From Chthonomonas calidirosea T49 (GTDB taxonomy: Bacteria > Armatimonadota > Chthonomonadetes > Chthonomonadales > Chthonomonadaceae): a DNA stretch of 64,000 bases. The position numbers and the translations under genes are program-made. The stretch spans positions 2,563,325 to 2,627,324 of the forward strand of contig NC_021487.1 in NCBI RefSeq assembly GCF_000427095.1, read 5' to 3'. Positions 44,687-52,478 of the stretch are shown here, in pieces. Under the pieces are notes generated by a model. It was not told the origin of the DNA. It ran no database searches and saw only the letters and a program-made list of their open reading frames with translations. Positions within the stretch are counted from its first letter, which is position 1. Each line of letters starts with the position of its first letter.

Positions 44687-45052
44687 AGATGCTCCTCAAG
44701 CCGACGCTCAGCTGCTCTGATGCTGGTCGGCAATGTAGAATACCACAGTGTGCTGTATGCTCATTGTTGTACCCCAATTTTGTGGGGCATCGAACCAGAT
44801 GGAGGGCGAAATGTCGTTTGGAGGAGGGGTTAAGCCCTCTTTCGCTACCGCTTTAAGAGAAAGGGAGGTTCGCTTTTCCTTCAAGCTCAGCCTGTTGTCC
44901 GAGCTACCTCAAAAACTGGCGCTAGGGATATGAGTACATTCTCTTAGCTGACTCTTTGAGGCTAAACGGCCTGCCATCTAGGTGCTACAGGAGAGCGCTG
45001 AAGCAACAGATAATCTATCTGGTTCGACAAGATCCTTGCCGATGCACACAAG
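44687..45052. other. Intergenic region, no gene recognised
   Basis: 366 bases between divergent thyX and the second prepilin-like gene. A small hairpin with CCCCA/TGGGG arms lies at 44771-44786. No ribosome site precedes the prepilin ATG, and I see no convincing -10/-35 pair for either gene. Confidence 0.4.
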
Positions 45053-45964
45053 ATGGCAACGATGAAAAAACAGGTTTCTAGTTTCCAACGCCAGCGCCTT
45101 CCGGTGGCATTTAGCCTTGTAGAGCTTTTGGTTATTGTATCCATTATAGCCATATTAGCGTCGCTTCTGGCGCCTGCGCTCGTTCAGGTGCGGGAACAGG
45201 TGCGTAGCACCCTCTGCCTCTCTAATTTGCGCCAACTGGGAATGGGGGTTATGCTCTATGCCGAAGACTACGACGCCATGTATGCCAGCCCCGGCTACCT
45301 GCCGGGCACATGGCCAATGGATTTACATCAGCCCTATCTCTCCGCAGGGTGGCGCGTTTGGGTTTGCCCCTCCGATAGTCTAGCACGCGTTTGGGACGGT
45401 TCGGTGAACAGCCCCTCTTTCCTACGTCGCACCAGCTACATTTGGAACGCCTATGTTTTCCGTGGCGACCCTTCGGATTGGCGTCGTGCCATCTCCTCTG
45501 CCGCCGTGCCAACGCCCGGCACACTGCCCATATGGGGTGAGGGCTATGCCAACCCAGGATGGGTTGCCGATGCCACTCCCCTCACCGACCCTTCCGTGAG
45601 AGATGCCTACATCCACGATGCCTACGGCGATAGCCTAAACACCCTGCCCAATGACCCCTTTGCCGCTCACTGCCCCTATCGTCCGCTCTATTTCGGCGTG
45701 CGCCCTCCGGATAGACGCCATAATGGGGGTGGGAACTATGTGTTTAGTGACGGTCACGCACACTGGTTCTTCCCTGACGACTTTCGTGTGGCAGCTCTTT
45801 ACGCCTCCGGTGGGCGTATTGTGGACGATCGAACCGATCCGTTCGTTACCAACGGGGCTCGTATGGCCGCAATCTCAGGGGCGGCGCTTTGCCCGGTGTT
45901 CTGCTGCCCTCGGAACTTTGGCATGCCTCCCGGAGATGGCGAGCGCCCTTGGTTTCGTCCCTAG
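45053..45964 (+). CDS. Prepilin-type protein (DUF1559, H-X9-DG type)
   Basis: 303 residues. Leader MATMKKQVSSFQRQRLPVA, cleaved before FSLVELLVIVSIIAILAS with Glu at +5, the class III prepilin signal. Later VREQVRSTLCLSNLRQLGMG resembles the first prepilin's [11 protein letters not shown], and RRHNGGGNYVFSDGHAHWF has the H-X9-DG signature near the end. A C-terminal extension with four cysteines (CPVFCCP) follows. No ribosome site is visible at ATG 45053; ATG 45062 is an alternative. Function unknown; it is a paralogue of the protein at 2555-3376. Confidence 0.82.
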   Translation: MATMKKQVSSFQRQRLPVAFSLVELLVIVSIIAILASLLAPALVQVREQVRSTLCLSNLRQLGMGVMLYAEDYDAMYASPGYLPGTWPMDLHQPYLSAGWRVWVCPSDSLARVWDGSVNSPSFLRRTSYIWNAYVFRGDPSDWRRAISSAAVPTPGTLPIWGEGYANPGWVADATPLTDPSVRDAYIHDAYGDSLNTLPNDPFAAHCPYRPLYFGVRPPDRRHNGGGNYVFSDGHAHWFFPDDFRVAALYASGGRIVDDRTDPFVTNGARMAAISGAALCPVFCCPRNFGMPPGDGERPWFRP

Positions 45965-45974
45965 TCCTTCGACC

Positions 45975-46003
45975 TTGACAGCTCCCTTAGAAGGTGTTAA
46001 AAT
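45975..46003 (+). promoter_or_regulatory. Sigma-70 promoter for endonuclease IV
   Basis: TTGACA at 45975-45980, exactly 17 bases, TAAAAT at 45998-46003. It leaves a leader of about 43 bases to the ATG at 46053 with AAGGA as ribosome site. Confidence 0.85.
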
Positions 46004-46052
46004 AAGCAAATCGTGCATTGAAAGGGTTGCTTTCCGATGCTAAAGGATAGCG

Positions 46053-46997
46053 ATGAGCGATAGCGCCTCTGAGAGCCTGCCCATAGGCCTCTGTAATGAG
46101 TTGGAAACGCAGCCGCTGCCACGGCTCCTTGGCGCCCATATGCCCACTTCCGGCGGGTTGGCCAATAGCCTTATTAACGGAAAGGCCATCGGATGTACAG
46201 CCGTACAGCTTTTTACGAGCAGTCCACGCCAATGGTCACATCCTCCTCTTACCCCTGAAGAGATCGAGGCCTTTGAGGCCGCCAAAGAGCAGACCCAAAT
46301 CTCCTTTATCATCGCCCATGATTCTTATCTTATCAACCTTGCAGCGCCGGCTGCGGATGTGTTGGAGCGCTCGCGAAGCGCCTTTCGGCATGAGCTAGAT
46401 CGTGCGGAACAGCTCGGTTTACTTTGGGTGGTTACCCATATGGGAGCCCACCTAGGGCAAGGCGAAGAGCCCGCCATGCAACGTTTGGTGGAAAGCCTGA
46501 TCATGATTTTGGAGGCGACCGACACGGCGAACTATCGGGTAGGCATCGCGCTAGAGACCACTGCCGGACAGGGCACCGGTTTGGGGTGGCGTTTCGAACA
46601 GCTCGGCGCCATTCTCGAAAAGATTGGGCCCCACCCTAGGCTGGGGGTTTGCATGGATACCTGTCATATCTTTGTGGCGGGTTACGACATTCGCACACCG
46701 GAGACCTATGAGGCCACCATCGTCGAGTTCGATCGACTTGTTGGGCTGCATCGGCTGAAGGTATTACACATTAACGATGCCAAGAAGGGACTTGGAAGCC
46801 GAGTGGACAGGCACGAACACATTGGGAAGGGCGAGATAGGCGATGCCGCGTTTCGACGTCTGCTCACCGACCCACGCCTTCTCAACGTGCCCGCTTTAAT
46901 AGAGACACCGGAGGCCGAGACCATGCACGCGGTGAATCTAAGCCATCTCCGTCGGCTTATCAGCGGCTGTTCTGCGGAAGCAGGGGAGTCCTCCTAA
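46053..46997 (+). CDS. nfo: Deoxyribonuclease IV (endonuclease IV)
   Basis: 314 residues. Cuts DNA at abasic sites and removes blocked 3' ends. LGAHMPTSGGLANSLINGKAIG opens the barrel (quoted in part), GCTAVQLFTSSPRQW follows, with zinc ligands in IAHDSYLINLAAP, VTHMGAHLGQGEE, ALETTAGQGTGLG, LGVCMDTCHIFVAGYD, VLHINDAKKGLGSRVDRHEHIGKGEIG and LIETPEAE (in part). The N-terminus (about 25 residues) is an extra Ser/Glu-rich stretch. Own consensus promoter upstream. Base-excision repair role next to no related gene. Confidence 0.95.
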   Translation: MSDSASESLPIGLCNELETQPLPRLLGAHMPTSGGLANSLINGKAIGCTAVQLFTSSPRQWSHPPLTPEEIEAFEAAKEQTQISFIIAHDSYLINLAAPAADVLERSRSAFRHELDRAEQLGLLWVVTHMGAHLGQGEEPAMQRLVESLIMILEATDTANYRVGIALETTAGQGTGLGWRFEQLGAILEKIGPHPRLGVCMDTCHIFVAGYDIRTPETYEATIVEFDRLVGLHRLKVLHINDAKKGLGSRVDRHEHIGKGEIGDAAFRRLLTDPRLLNVPALIETPEAETMHAVNLSHLRRLISGCSAEAGESS

Positions 46998-47242
46998 GGC
47001 GTCGTAAAAGTTACGGCATATCCTTGTCGAAGCGGGTGATAAGTTGTCTACCGATTACGTAGTGAAGGTTGAGATAGGAAAACCCGTACTTAAGAAGGGG
47101 ACAATGGGTAGAATTTTGTATCCATCTTGGAGAAACTTACCTCTATCGCTATCCGTAGATTAGAGTTATACAGAGAGCCCACCCGTTTTGTAAGCGGCGA
47201 AAGCAGCGATAACCCTGTGGGATCGAGGAGAGTGGAACACCC

Positions 47243-49048
47243 ATGCGAAAAGATCGCGACCAACGTAGCTTTTCCGACAACGACGACTACGCAGAAAACG
47301 ACCTCAATGAGAACGAAGGCTCTGGCGAGCTGCAGATTCGGGCGCTCTGGTTACTCGACGAGATCATCCGCATGACGCCGCGCAACGATGCGCGAATGGG
47401 CTATCTTTTGGCGTTACGCGAGCAGTTGGTCTCCGATGAGGAGGCGATGGAGCAGGCCAAGAAGGTGATCGCCGAATTCGAGGAGGCCTACAACAAGCTC
47501 ACTTCGCCCGCAAACCGCATCGCTGTGTTTTTGGGGAAAGTGGATCCGGAGGAACCGAGGCCTAAAGCGCGCCGCCGCCAGGACGCAATGGAGGCAGGAA
47601 AGAGCGGCCAAGAAGAAAAGACGGATTTGGTGGTGCGTATCGCGATTGGAGATCAAGAATACATTGCCAACGTAGACCCCAAACTGGAAAAGACCGACTT
47701 TAAGGTGGGCACCCAGGTGAAAGTGAACGAGGCCTTCGCCGTTATTGGAGACCTGGGATATGCCAAAGGTGGCCCCATTGTAAAGGTCAGCGAGGTGCTT
47801 GAAGATGGGCGTTTGCGTGTCTCTATGGATGCTCAGGGGTTGCAATCGCGTGTGGTCTATCGCAGCGACGATCTGTTGCACGAGCCGTTGAAGCCCGGAT
47901 CAGAGGTGCGCATGGAGCCTAACTTCAAAGTCGCGTTGGAGCACTTCCCCGCTCGCGAAACAACGGACTACTACCTTGAGGAGGTACCTGAGCTACCTTG
48001 GAGCAAGATCGGGGGCCAGGAAGAGGCTATAGGGGTTATCAAAGACGCCATTGAGATGCCGCTTCTCTACCCGGAACTGTTCACACGTTTTGGCAAGCGG
48101 CCGCCCAAAGGTATTCTGCTCTACGGTCCACCGGGCTGCGGTAAAACCCTTATAGGGAAAGCAACGGCCTATAACCTCACAAAGGAGTACAGCAAGCGCC
48201 AGGGCAAAGAGGTTAAAGAGTACTTTATGTACATCAACGGCCCCAAAATCCTCAACATGTGGCTCGGTGAGTCGGAACGACAGGTGCGAGAGATTTTCGC
48301 GCAGGCGCGAGAGAAGGCCAAAGAGGGACGCCTTGTGTTTATCTTTATTGATGAGGCCGAATCGCTATTACGAACGCGAAGCAGTGGCCGCTACCTCAAC
48401 ATCTCTAACACCCTCGTCCCTCAGTTCTGTGCGGAGATGGACGGTCTGGTAAGCCTGCAAAACGTGGTGGTGATGCTTACCTCCAACCGACCCGACTACA
48501 TAGACCCCGCTGTGCTACGCCCCGAACGCATTGACCGTAAGGTTAAGGTGGCCCGACCGGATCGGCGGGCTGCACGCGACATCTATCGAATCTATTTAAG
48601 CGACGTGCCCTTGGATCCGGCCCTCATACGAGAGCATAAAGGGGACGTAGAGGCGGCTCTGGATGAGCTGCTCGACCTCGCCACCGATTACACCTTCCGA
48701 ACGGATCCGGAGATGGAGTTTTTGGAGGTCTATCTGCGCAACGGCGGTACGGAGACTCTCTATTGGAAAGACCTTCTAAGTGGCGCGCTGATCAAATCGG
48801 TGGTGGAGCGCGCAAAGGACTTTGCCATACGGCGATGCATCGTCAACAACACCTCAGATGAGGGCATTGGAATTGACGACATTCAGAAGGCTCTACGCAT
48901 CGAGTTCCGCGAGAACGAAATTTTCCCGAAGGGCGATTCGTTAGAAGATTGGTTGAAGCTGCTCGACTACGAGCCAGAGAACGTGGCGACCATTCGCCCC
49001 ATCCGTGCCAGGAAAGGCACGCCGCACTCTCAGCACAACATCATCTAA
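47243..49048 (+). CDS. mpa: Proteasome-associated AAA+ ATPase (Mpa/ARC)
   Basis: 601 residues. Unfolds tagged proteins and feeds them to the 20S core. N-terminal coiled coil (residues about 28-88), then OB-type interdomain strands (about 125-235), and an AAA+ module: Walker A GPPGCGKTLIGKA (295-302 core), Walker B LVFIFIDEAE and a second-region-of-homology RPERIDRKVKVARPDR. The C-terminus ends SQHNII, so the penultimate Tyr of the QYL-type docking motif in Mpa is absent. First gene of the proteasome operon, 28 bases ahead of dop. GGAG precedes the ATG by 12 bases. Confidence 0.95.
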   Translation: MRKDRDQRSFSDNDDYAENDLNENEGSGELQIRALWLLDEIIRMTPRNDARMGYLLALREQLVSDEEAMEQAKKVIAEFEEAYNKLTSPANRIAVFLGKVDPEEPRPKARRRQDAMEAGKSGQEEKTDLVVRIAIGDQEYIANVDPKLEKTDFKVGTQVKVNEAFAVIGDLGYAKGGPIVKVSEVLEDGRLRVSMDAQGLQSRVVYRSDDLLHEPLKPGSEVRMEPNFKVALEHFPARETTDYYLEEVPELPWSKIGGQEEAIGVIKDAIEMPLLYPELFTRFGKRPPKGILLYGPPGCGKTLIGKATAYNLTKEYSKRQGKEVKEYFMYINGPKILNMWLGESERQVREIFAQAREKAKEGRLVFIFIDEAESLLRTRSSGRYLNISNTLVPQFCAEMDGLVSLQNVVVMLTSNRPDYIDPAVLRPERIDRKVKVARPDRRAARDIYRIYLSDVPLDPALIREHKGDVEAALDELLDLATDYTFRTDPEMEFLEVYLRNGGTETLYWKDLLSGALIKSVVERAKDFAIRRCIVNNTSDEGIGIDDIQKALRIEFRENEIFPKGDSLEDWLKLLDYEPENVATIRPIRARKGTPHSQHNII

Positions 49049-49075
49049 GGGATGTAACAACTTAGGAAGTTAGTC

Positions 49076-50599
49076 ATGAACCGACTGTTCGGCATCGAGA
49101 CGGAATACGGCATTGTGGTGGAGGGGCTAAACACGGGCGATTGGCTTACCGAAAGTATGGCCGTGGTCCGCAGCTGTGAAGGGCCGTGGGTGAGCGGTTG
49201 GAACTACCGGGGAGAGGACCCTCGGCGTGATATGCGCGGTTTTACGGTGCAAAACCTCTCCACAAACCCTGACGATGCCCAATTTGACCCTCCCGGTGGT
49301 CCCACAATGAGCCGCGAGGAGGAGCGCAGCGATAGGGTGTTGCCCAATGGGGCGCGGCTCTATAACGATCATGGCCACCCAGAATACTCCACACCGGAGT
49401 GCCGCTCCCTTTGGGACCTCGTGGCGCACGATCGTGCCGGAGAGCGCATTGTGTTGGCTGCAGCCCGTCGCCGCGCTGCGGAGACCGGCCGAGCGGTTAC
49501 GATCTACAAAAACAACACCGATTTCCATGGAGCCAGCTATGGCACCCATGAGTGCTATCTTATGCGGCGCGATGTGCCCACCGAGACCCTTATTCTCATG
49601 CTTCTGCCCTTCTTCGCCTCACGCTGCATCTACGCCGGAGCCGGCAAAGCGGGGGTAGAAAACAACGGTTTAGGGCGCTCCGATCTCTTCCAGCTTTCCC
49701 AGCGTGCCGATTTCTTCTCCGTGGAGGCGAGCGTAGATACCCTGCATAATCGCCCTTTGGTCAACACGCGCGACGAGCCGCACGCAACCCCGCGAACCTA
49801 TCGGCGTCTCCATGTGATCTGTGGGGATGCCAACATGAGCGAGTATGCCACGGCATTAAAGGTGGGCACTACCTGCTTAGTTTTGTCGTTGTTGGAGCAG
49901 GGAAGGCAACCCCCCTTGCGTTTGGCAAACCCAGTACAGGCCGCTAAGGCCATCTCGCGTGATATCACTCTGAAACGCACCGTAGAAAGGGCCGATGGAA
50001 AGCCGCCAATTACGGCGTTGGAGATTCAGCGGCTCTACCTCGCCGAAGCGCAAAAATACCTGCAAAACAGCGATGAAGAGACCGACTGGGTGCTCACCGA
50101 ATGGCAGCAGATTCTCGACGATCTGGAAAAAGACCCCCTTATGGCCGCCGACCGGTTGGATTGGGTCGCGAAGTATCAGCTTCTGGAACCGTTTCGCCAG
50201 GCAGAGGGGCTGAAATGGAACGATCCGCACATGCAAAGCCTTGATCTTGCCTATCACAACATAGACCCGGAGGAGGGGCTTTACTATGGTCTTGAACAGG
50301 CCGGGCAGATGTGCACCCTGGTAACGGAGACGCGTATTCAGGCGGCCATGTCGTGTCCCCCCATAGATACACGAGCCGCCCTACGTGGGCTGTTTGTACA
50401 GCGCTTCGCCTCAGCCGTGCGAAGCATTGGGTGGAATGGGGTGCTGTTTCGGTATAACGACGAGGACTATCTTTTCGATATGAACCCATTGGTTGAGGAG
50501 AACGTGCGGCTCCTCAACGAGGAGTTTGCCACGGCACGCACCTTAGAGGATGTCATCGCTCTCCTTCAAAGCCAACCCGGTGCGGAGGAGACCGTATAA
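49076..50599 (+). CDS. dop: Dop-like depupylase / deamidase of the UBact system
   Basis: 507 residues, of the carboxylate-amine ligase family shared with PafA and glutamine synthetase. LFGIETEYGIVVE starts the ATP/Mg site (Glu8), and NGARLYNDHGHPEYS carries Asp98, the nucleophile position in Dop. Residues about 40-85 (WNYRGEDPRRDMRGFTVQ) match the Dop-specific loop that PafA lacks, which is why I call this the depupylase rather than a second ligase. KNNTDFHGASYGTHECYL and QLSQRADFFSVE follow. It would remove the tag from targets. Its upstream neighbour is mpa, downstream is the tag gene. Confidence 0.92.
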   Translation: MNRLFGIETEYGIVVEGLNTGDWLTESMAVVRSCEGPWVSGWNYRGEDPRRDMRGFTVQNLSTNPDDAQFDPPGGPTMSREEERSDRVLPNGARLYNDHGHPEYSTPECRSLWDLVAHDRAGERIVLAAARRRAAETGRAVTIYKNNTDFHGASYGTHECYLMRRDVPTETLILMLLPFFASRCIYAGAGKAGVENNGLGRSDLFQLSQRADFFSVEASVDTLHNRPLVNTRDEPHATPRTYRRLHVICGDANMSEYATALKVGTTCLVLSLLEQGRQPPLRLANPVQAAKAISRDITLKRTVERADGKPPITALEIQRLYLAEAQKYLQNSDEETDWVLTEWQQILDDLEKDPLMAADRLDWVAKYQLLEPFRQAEGLKWNDPHMQSLDLAYHNIDPEEGLYYGLEQAGQMCTLVTETRIQAAMSCPPIDTRAALRGLFVQRFASAVRSIGWNGVLFRYNDEDYLFDMNPLVEENVRLLNEEFATARTLEDVIALLQSQPGAEETV

Positions 50600-50653
50600 A
50601 ACATGTAGAACGATACCGAAGAGAAAGCGCCAAGCAACGAAGGAGCAAGAACC

Positions 50654-50848
50654 ATGAGCGATCTATTTCGTATGGAAGAGCGACGGCAGATGCCTATACT
50701 GCCTACAGAGCCCGCCCGTAAAGAGGGGGATGGGGGCGGCCCTCAGAAGCCGGATGTGAAACGGCCGGATACCAGCGATCTGCTGCGCCGTATGAAGCGT
50801 GTAGATCCCGATGCGGCCCGTCGCTACCGACAACGAAGCGGAGAGTAA
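50654..50848 (+). CDS. UBact, Pup-like ubiquitin-type protein
   Basis: 64 residues. After MSDLFRMEERRQMPILP and a Gly/Asp-rich linker comes KPDVKRPDTSDLLRRMKRV and the end DAARRYRQRSGE. The terminal RQRSGE with final Glu is the signature of UBact, the Pup homologue reported from Gram-negative phyla with proteasomes, including Armatimonadetes; mycobacterial Pup ends GGQ instead. A final Glu can be joined to lysine directly by PafA without deamidation. AAGGAG sits 8 bases before the ATG. It is followed 2 bases later by prcB. Confidence 0.92.
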   Translation: MSDLFRMEERRQMPILPTEPARKEGDGGGPQKPDVKRPDTSDLLRRMKRVDPDAARRYRQRSGE

Positions 50849-50850
50849 CG

Positions 50851-51654
50851 TTGTTTGAACCGGCAGCAGATCTTTGGACCCTCTTGGAGCGGAGCGGTCA
50901 TCCTCTAACGCGCCCGCTGACCGCTCCGTCTTTCAAAGGGGATTCGCGGGACACACAGGCGCTTACGGAGGTACACGGCACGACGGTGATCGCGGTAAAG
51001 TTCGATCGTGGCGTGATCAACGTGGGAGACCGCCGCGCTACCGCCAACTTTGCCGTAATGTACGATCGCGCCGAAAAGGTGTTGGCCGTTGATGACTATA
51101 CTCTGCTTGCCATATCCGGCTCTTATGCACGTGCAATGGAGGTGGTACGCTATCTGAGAACGGCCTTTAAGCTCTACGAGCGTACCTATCTCCAACCGAT
51201 GAGCCTAGAGGGCAAACTGGCTGAACTGGCCAAGGTAGTGCGGGCAGGCCTGCCGGAGGCTTTGCAAGGTATCGGTGGATTCCTGCCCCTGCTAAGTATC
51301 TACGACCGTGAGTTGGAGGAGGGGCGCATCTTCTTTTACGACGGCATGGGCGCCCGGTTCGAGAGCGCCGAGTTCGGTGCAGCTGGCAGCGGTTCGCTGC
51401 AGATTCGAGGAGTTTTTGACTATATCGTTAAAACCAAAAAACCCTTTCATCTGATGACACGAGAAGAGGCGCTCAGGGAGGCCCTGCTGCTGCTCGACAT
51501 CGCCGCCGATCTCGACACGGCTACAGGGGGTTGGTCTAAAGTGCTTCCGCTGGCCAAAACGATCACCGCCGAAGGCATAGAGGATGTGCCCGAGGAGGAG
51601 CTGCGTGCCTTGGTAGAGAGCATCGAGACAACCACCAGCGCGCACACTCCATGA
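50851..51654 (+). CDS. prcB: Proteasome beta subunit
   Basis: 267 residues. A 43-residue propeptide ends at HG, and cleavage would expose Thr44 in GTTVIAVKF, the N-terminal nucleophile. NVGDRRATANFAVMYDRAEKV and LLAISGSYARAMEVV are Ntn-fold core phrases of beta subunits. The start is TTG at 50851, 2 bases after the ubact stop, with GGAGAG over the end of that gene, so the tag and the protease subunit are translated as a pair. The C-terminal 25 residues are acidic and extra. Confidence 0.93.
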   Translation: MFEPAADLWTLLERSGHPLTRPLTAPSFKGDSRDTQALTEVHGTTVIAVKFDRGVINVGDRRATANFAVMYDRAEKVLAVDDYTLLAISGSYARAMEVVRYLRTAFKLYERTYLQPMSLEGKLAELAKVVRAGLPEALQGIGGFLPLLSIYDRELEEGRIFFYDGMGARFESAEFGAAGSGSLQIRGVFDYIVKTKKPFHLMTREEALREALLLLDIAADLDTATGGWSKVLPLAKTITAEGIEDVPEEELRALVESIETTTSAHTP

Positions 51655-51679
51655 TAAGATTCGAAATTTCGAGGTTTTT

Positions 51680-52477
51680 ATGTACACACCTTTCGACATT
51701 AACGAGGCCGTCGCTCAACGTCGTGAATTTGTAGAGGAGGGGCTGCGCACGGGAAGCCCAGTGGTGGGGCTTCGCTATAAAGGCGGACTCTTGCTTTTCA
51801 CTGTGCGTAGAGCCCAGCGTAAGATCTATGAGATATACGACCGACAGATGTTCTCGGCCATAGGCCGCCAGTCCGACATCGAAAATGTGCGTCTAGCCGC
51901 TATTCAAACCGCCCATCAAGAGGGTTTTGAGCGTAGCCCAGACGATGTCTCCTTGCACCGCCTCGTGGGCTTTGCGCTCAGCCCTACCCTAAAACGCGCC
52001 TTTGGTGACCCCATGTATATCCCCATCGTGATTCGAGCTCTCTTTGCCGAACTTGGCAAATCGGCCAAAAACGATGTGTTTGTAACACTAAACTACGATG
52101 GGGAGTATCGTCAAACACAGGACGTCGCCGTCATCGCGGGCACCCAGATCGCTGAAGACCGCATGCTGGAACGCCTGGAGGGAACCGATCCGGACCAGAG
52201 CCTGCATGAGGCCTTAGAGAGGGCTTTGCTCGCCTGGGCGGCAGGGATGCGCGAAGCCTTGCGAGGCGGACGCGGCATTAAAACCCGTGAAGAAGAGGAG
52301 GAATCCGAGCGGTTTCGTCTTATCGAAGAGGCCGACTCGGAGAGAGCTTTTCTGCGGGATGAGCTCAAAACCGGTACGATTGAGGCGGCCGTGCTAGAAC
52401 GCGACGTGCGTCGAGAAAGCCGTTTTCGTTTGCTTACGGAAAAGGAGTTCGAGCCTCTACTGCGCGAGTATCGCTAA
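51680..52477 (+). CDS. prcA: Proteasome alpha subunit
   Basis: 265 residues. MYTPFDINEAVAQRREFVEEG is the alpha-subunit gate helix, VGLRYKGGLLLFTVRR the first strands, SDIENVRLAAIQTAHQEGF the H1 helix. No N-terminal Thr is expected because alpha subunits form the gate rings. After the core the protein has a long charged C-terminal helix (from about residue 200, TREEEEESERFRLIEEADSE). Coupled to pafA, whose ATG is one base past the stop. The ribosome site (GAGG) is 9 bases from the ATG. Confidence 0.92.
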   Translation: MYTPFDINEAVAQRREFVEEGLRTGSPVVGLRYKGGLLLFTVRRAQRKIYEIYDRQMFSAIGRQSDIENVRLAAIQTAHQEGFERSPDDVSLHRLVGFALSPTLKRAFGDPMYIPIVIRALFAELGKSAKNDVFVTLNYDGEYRQTQDVAVIAGTQIAEDRMLERLEGTDPDQSLHEALERALLAWAAGMREALRGGRGIKTREEEEESERFRLIEEADSERAFLRDELKTGTIEAAVLERDVRRESRFRLLTEKEFEPLLREYR

Positions 52478-52478
52478 A

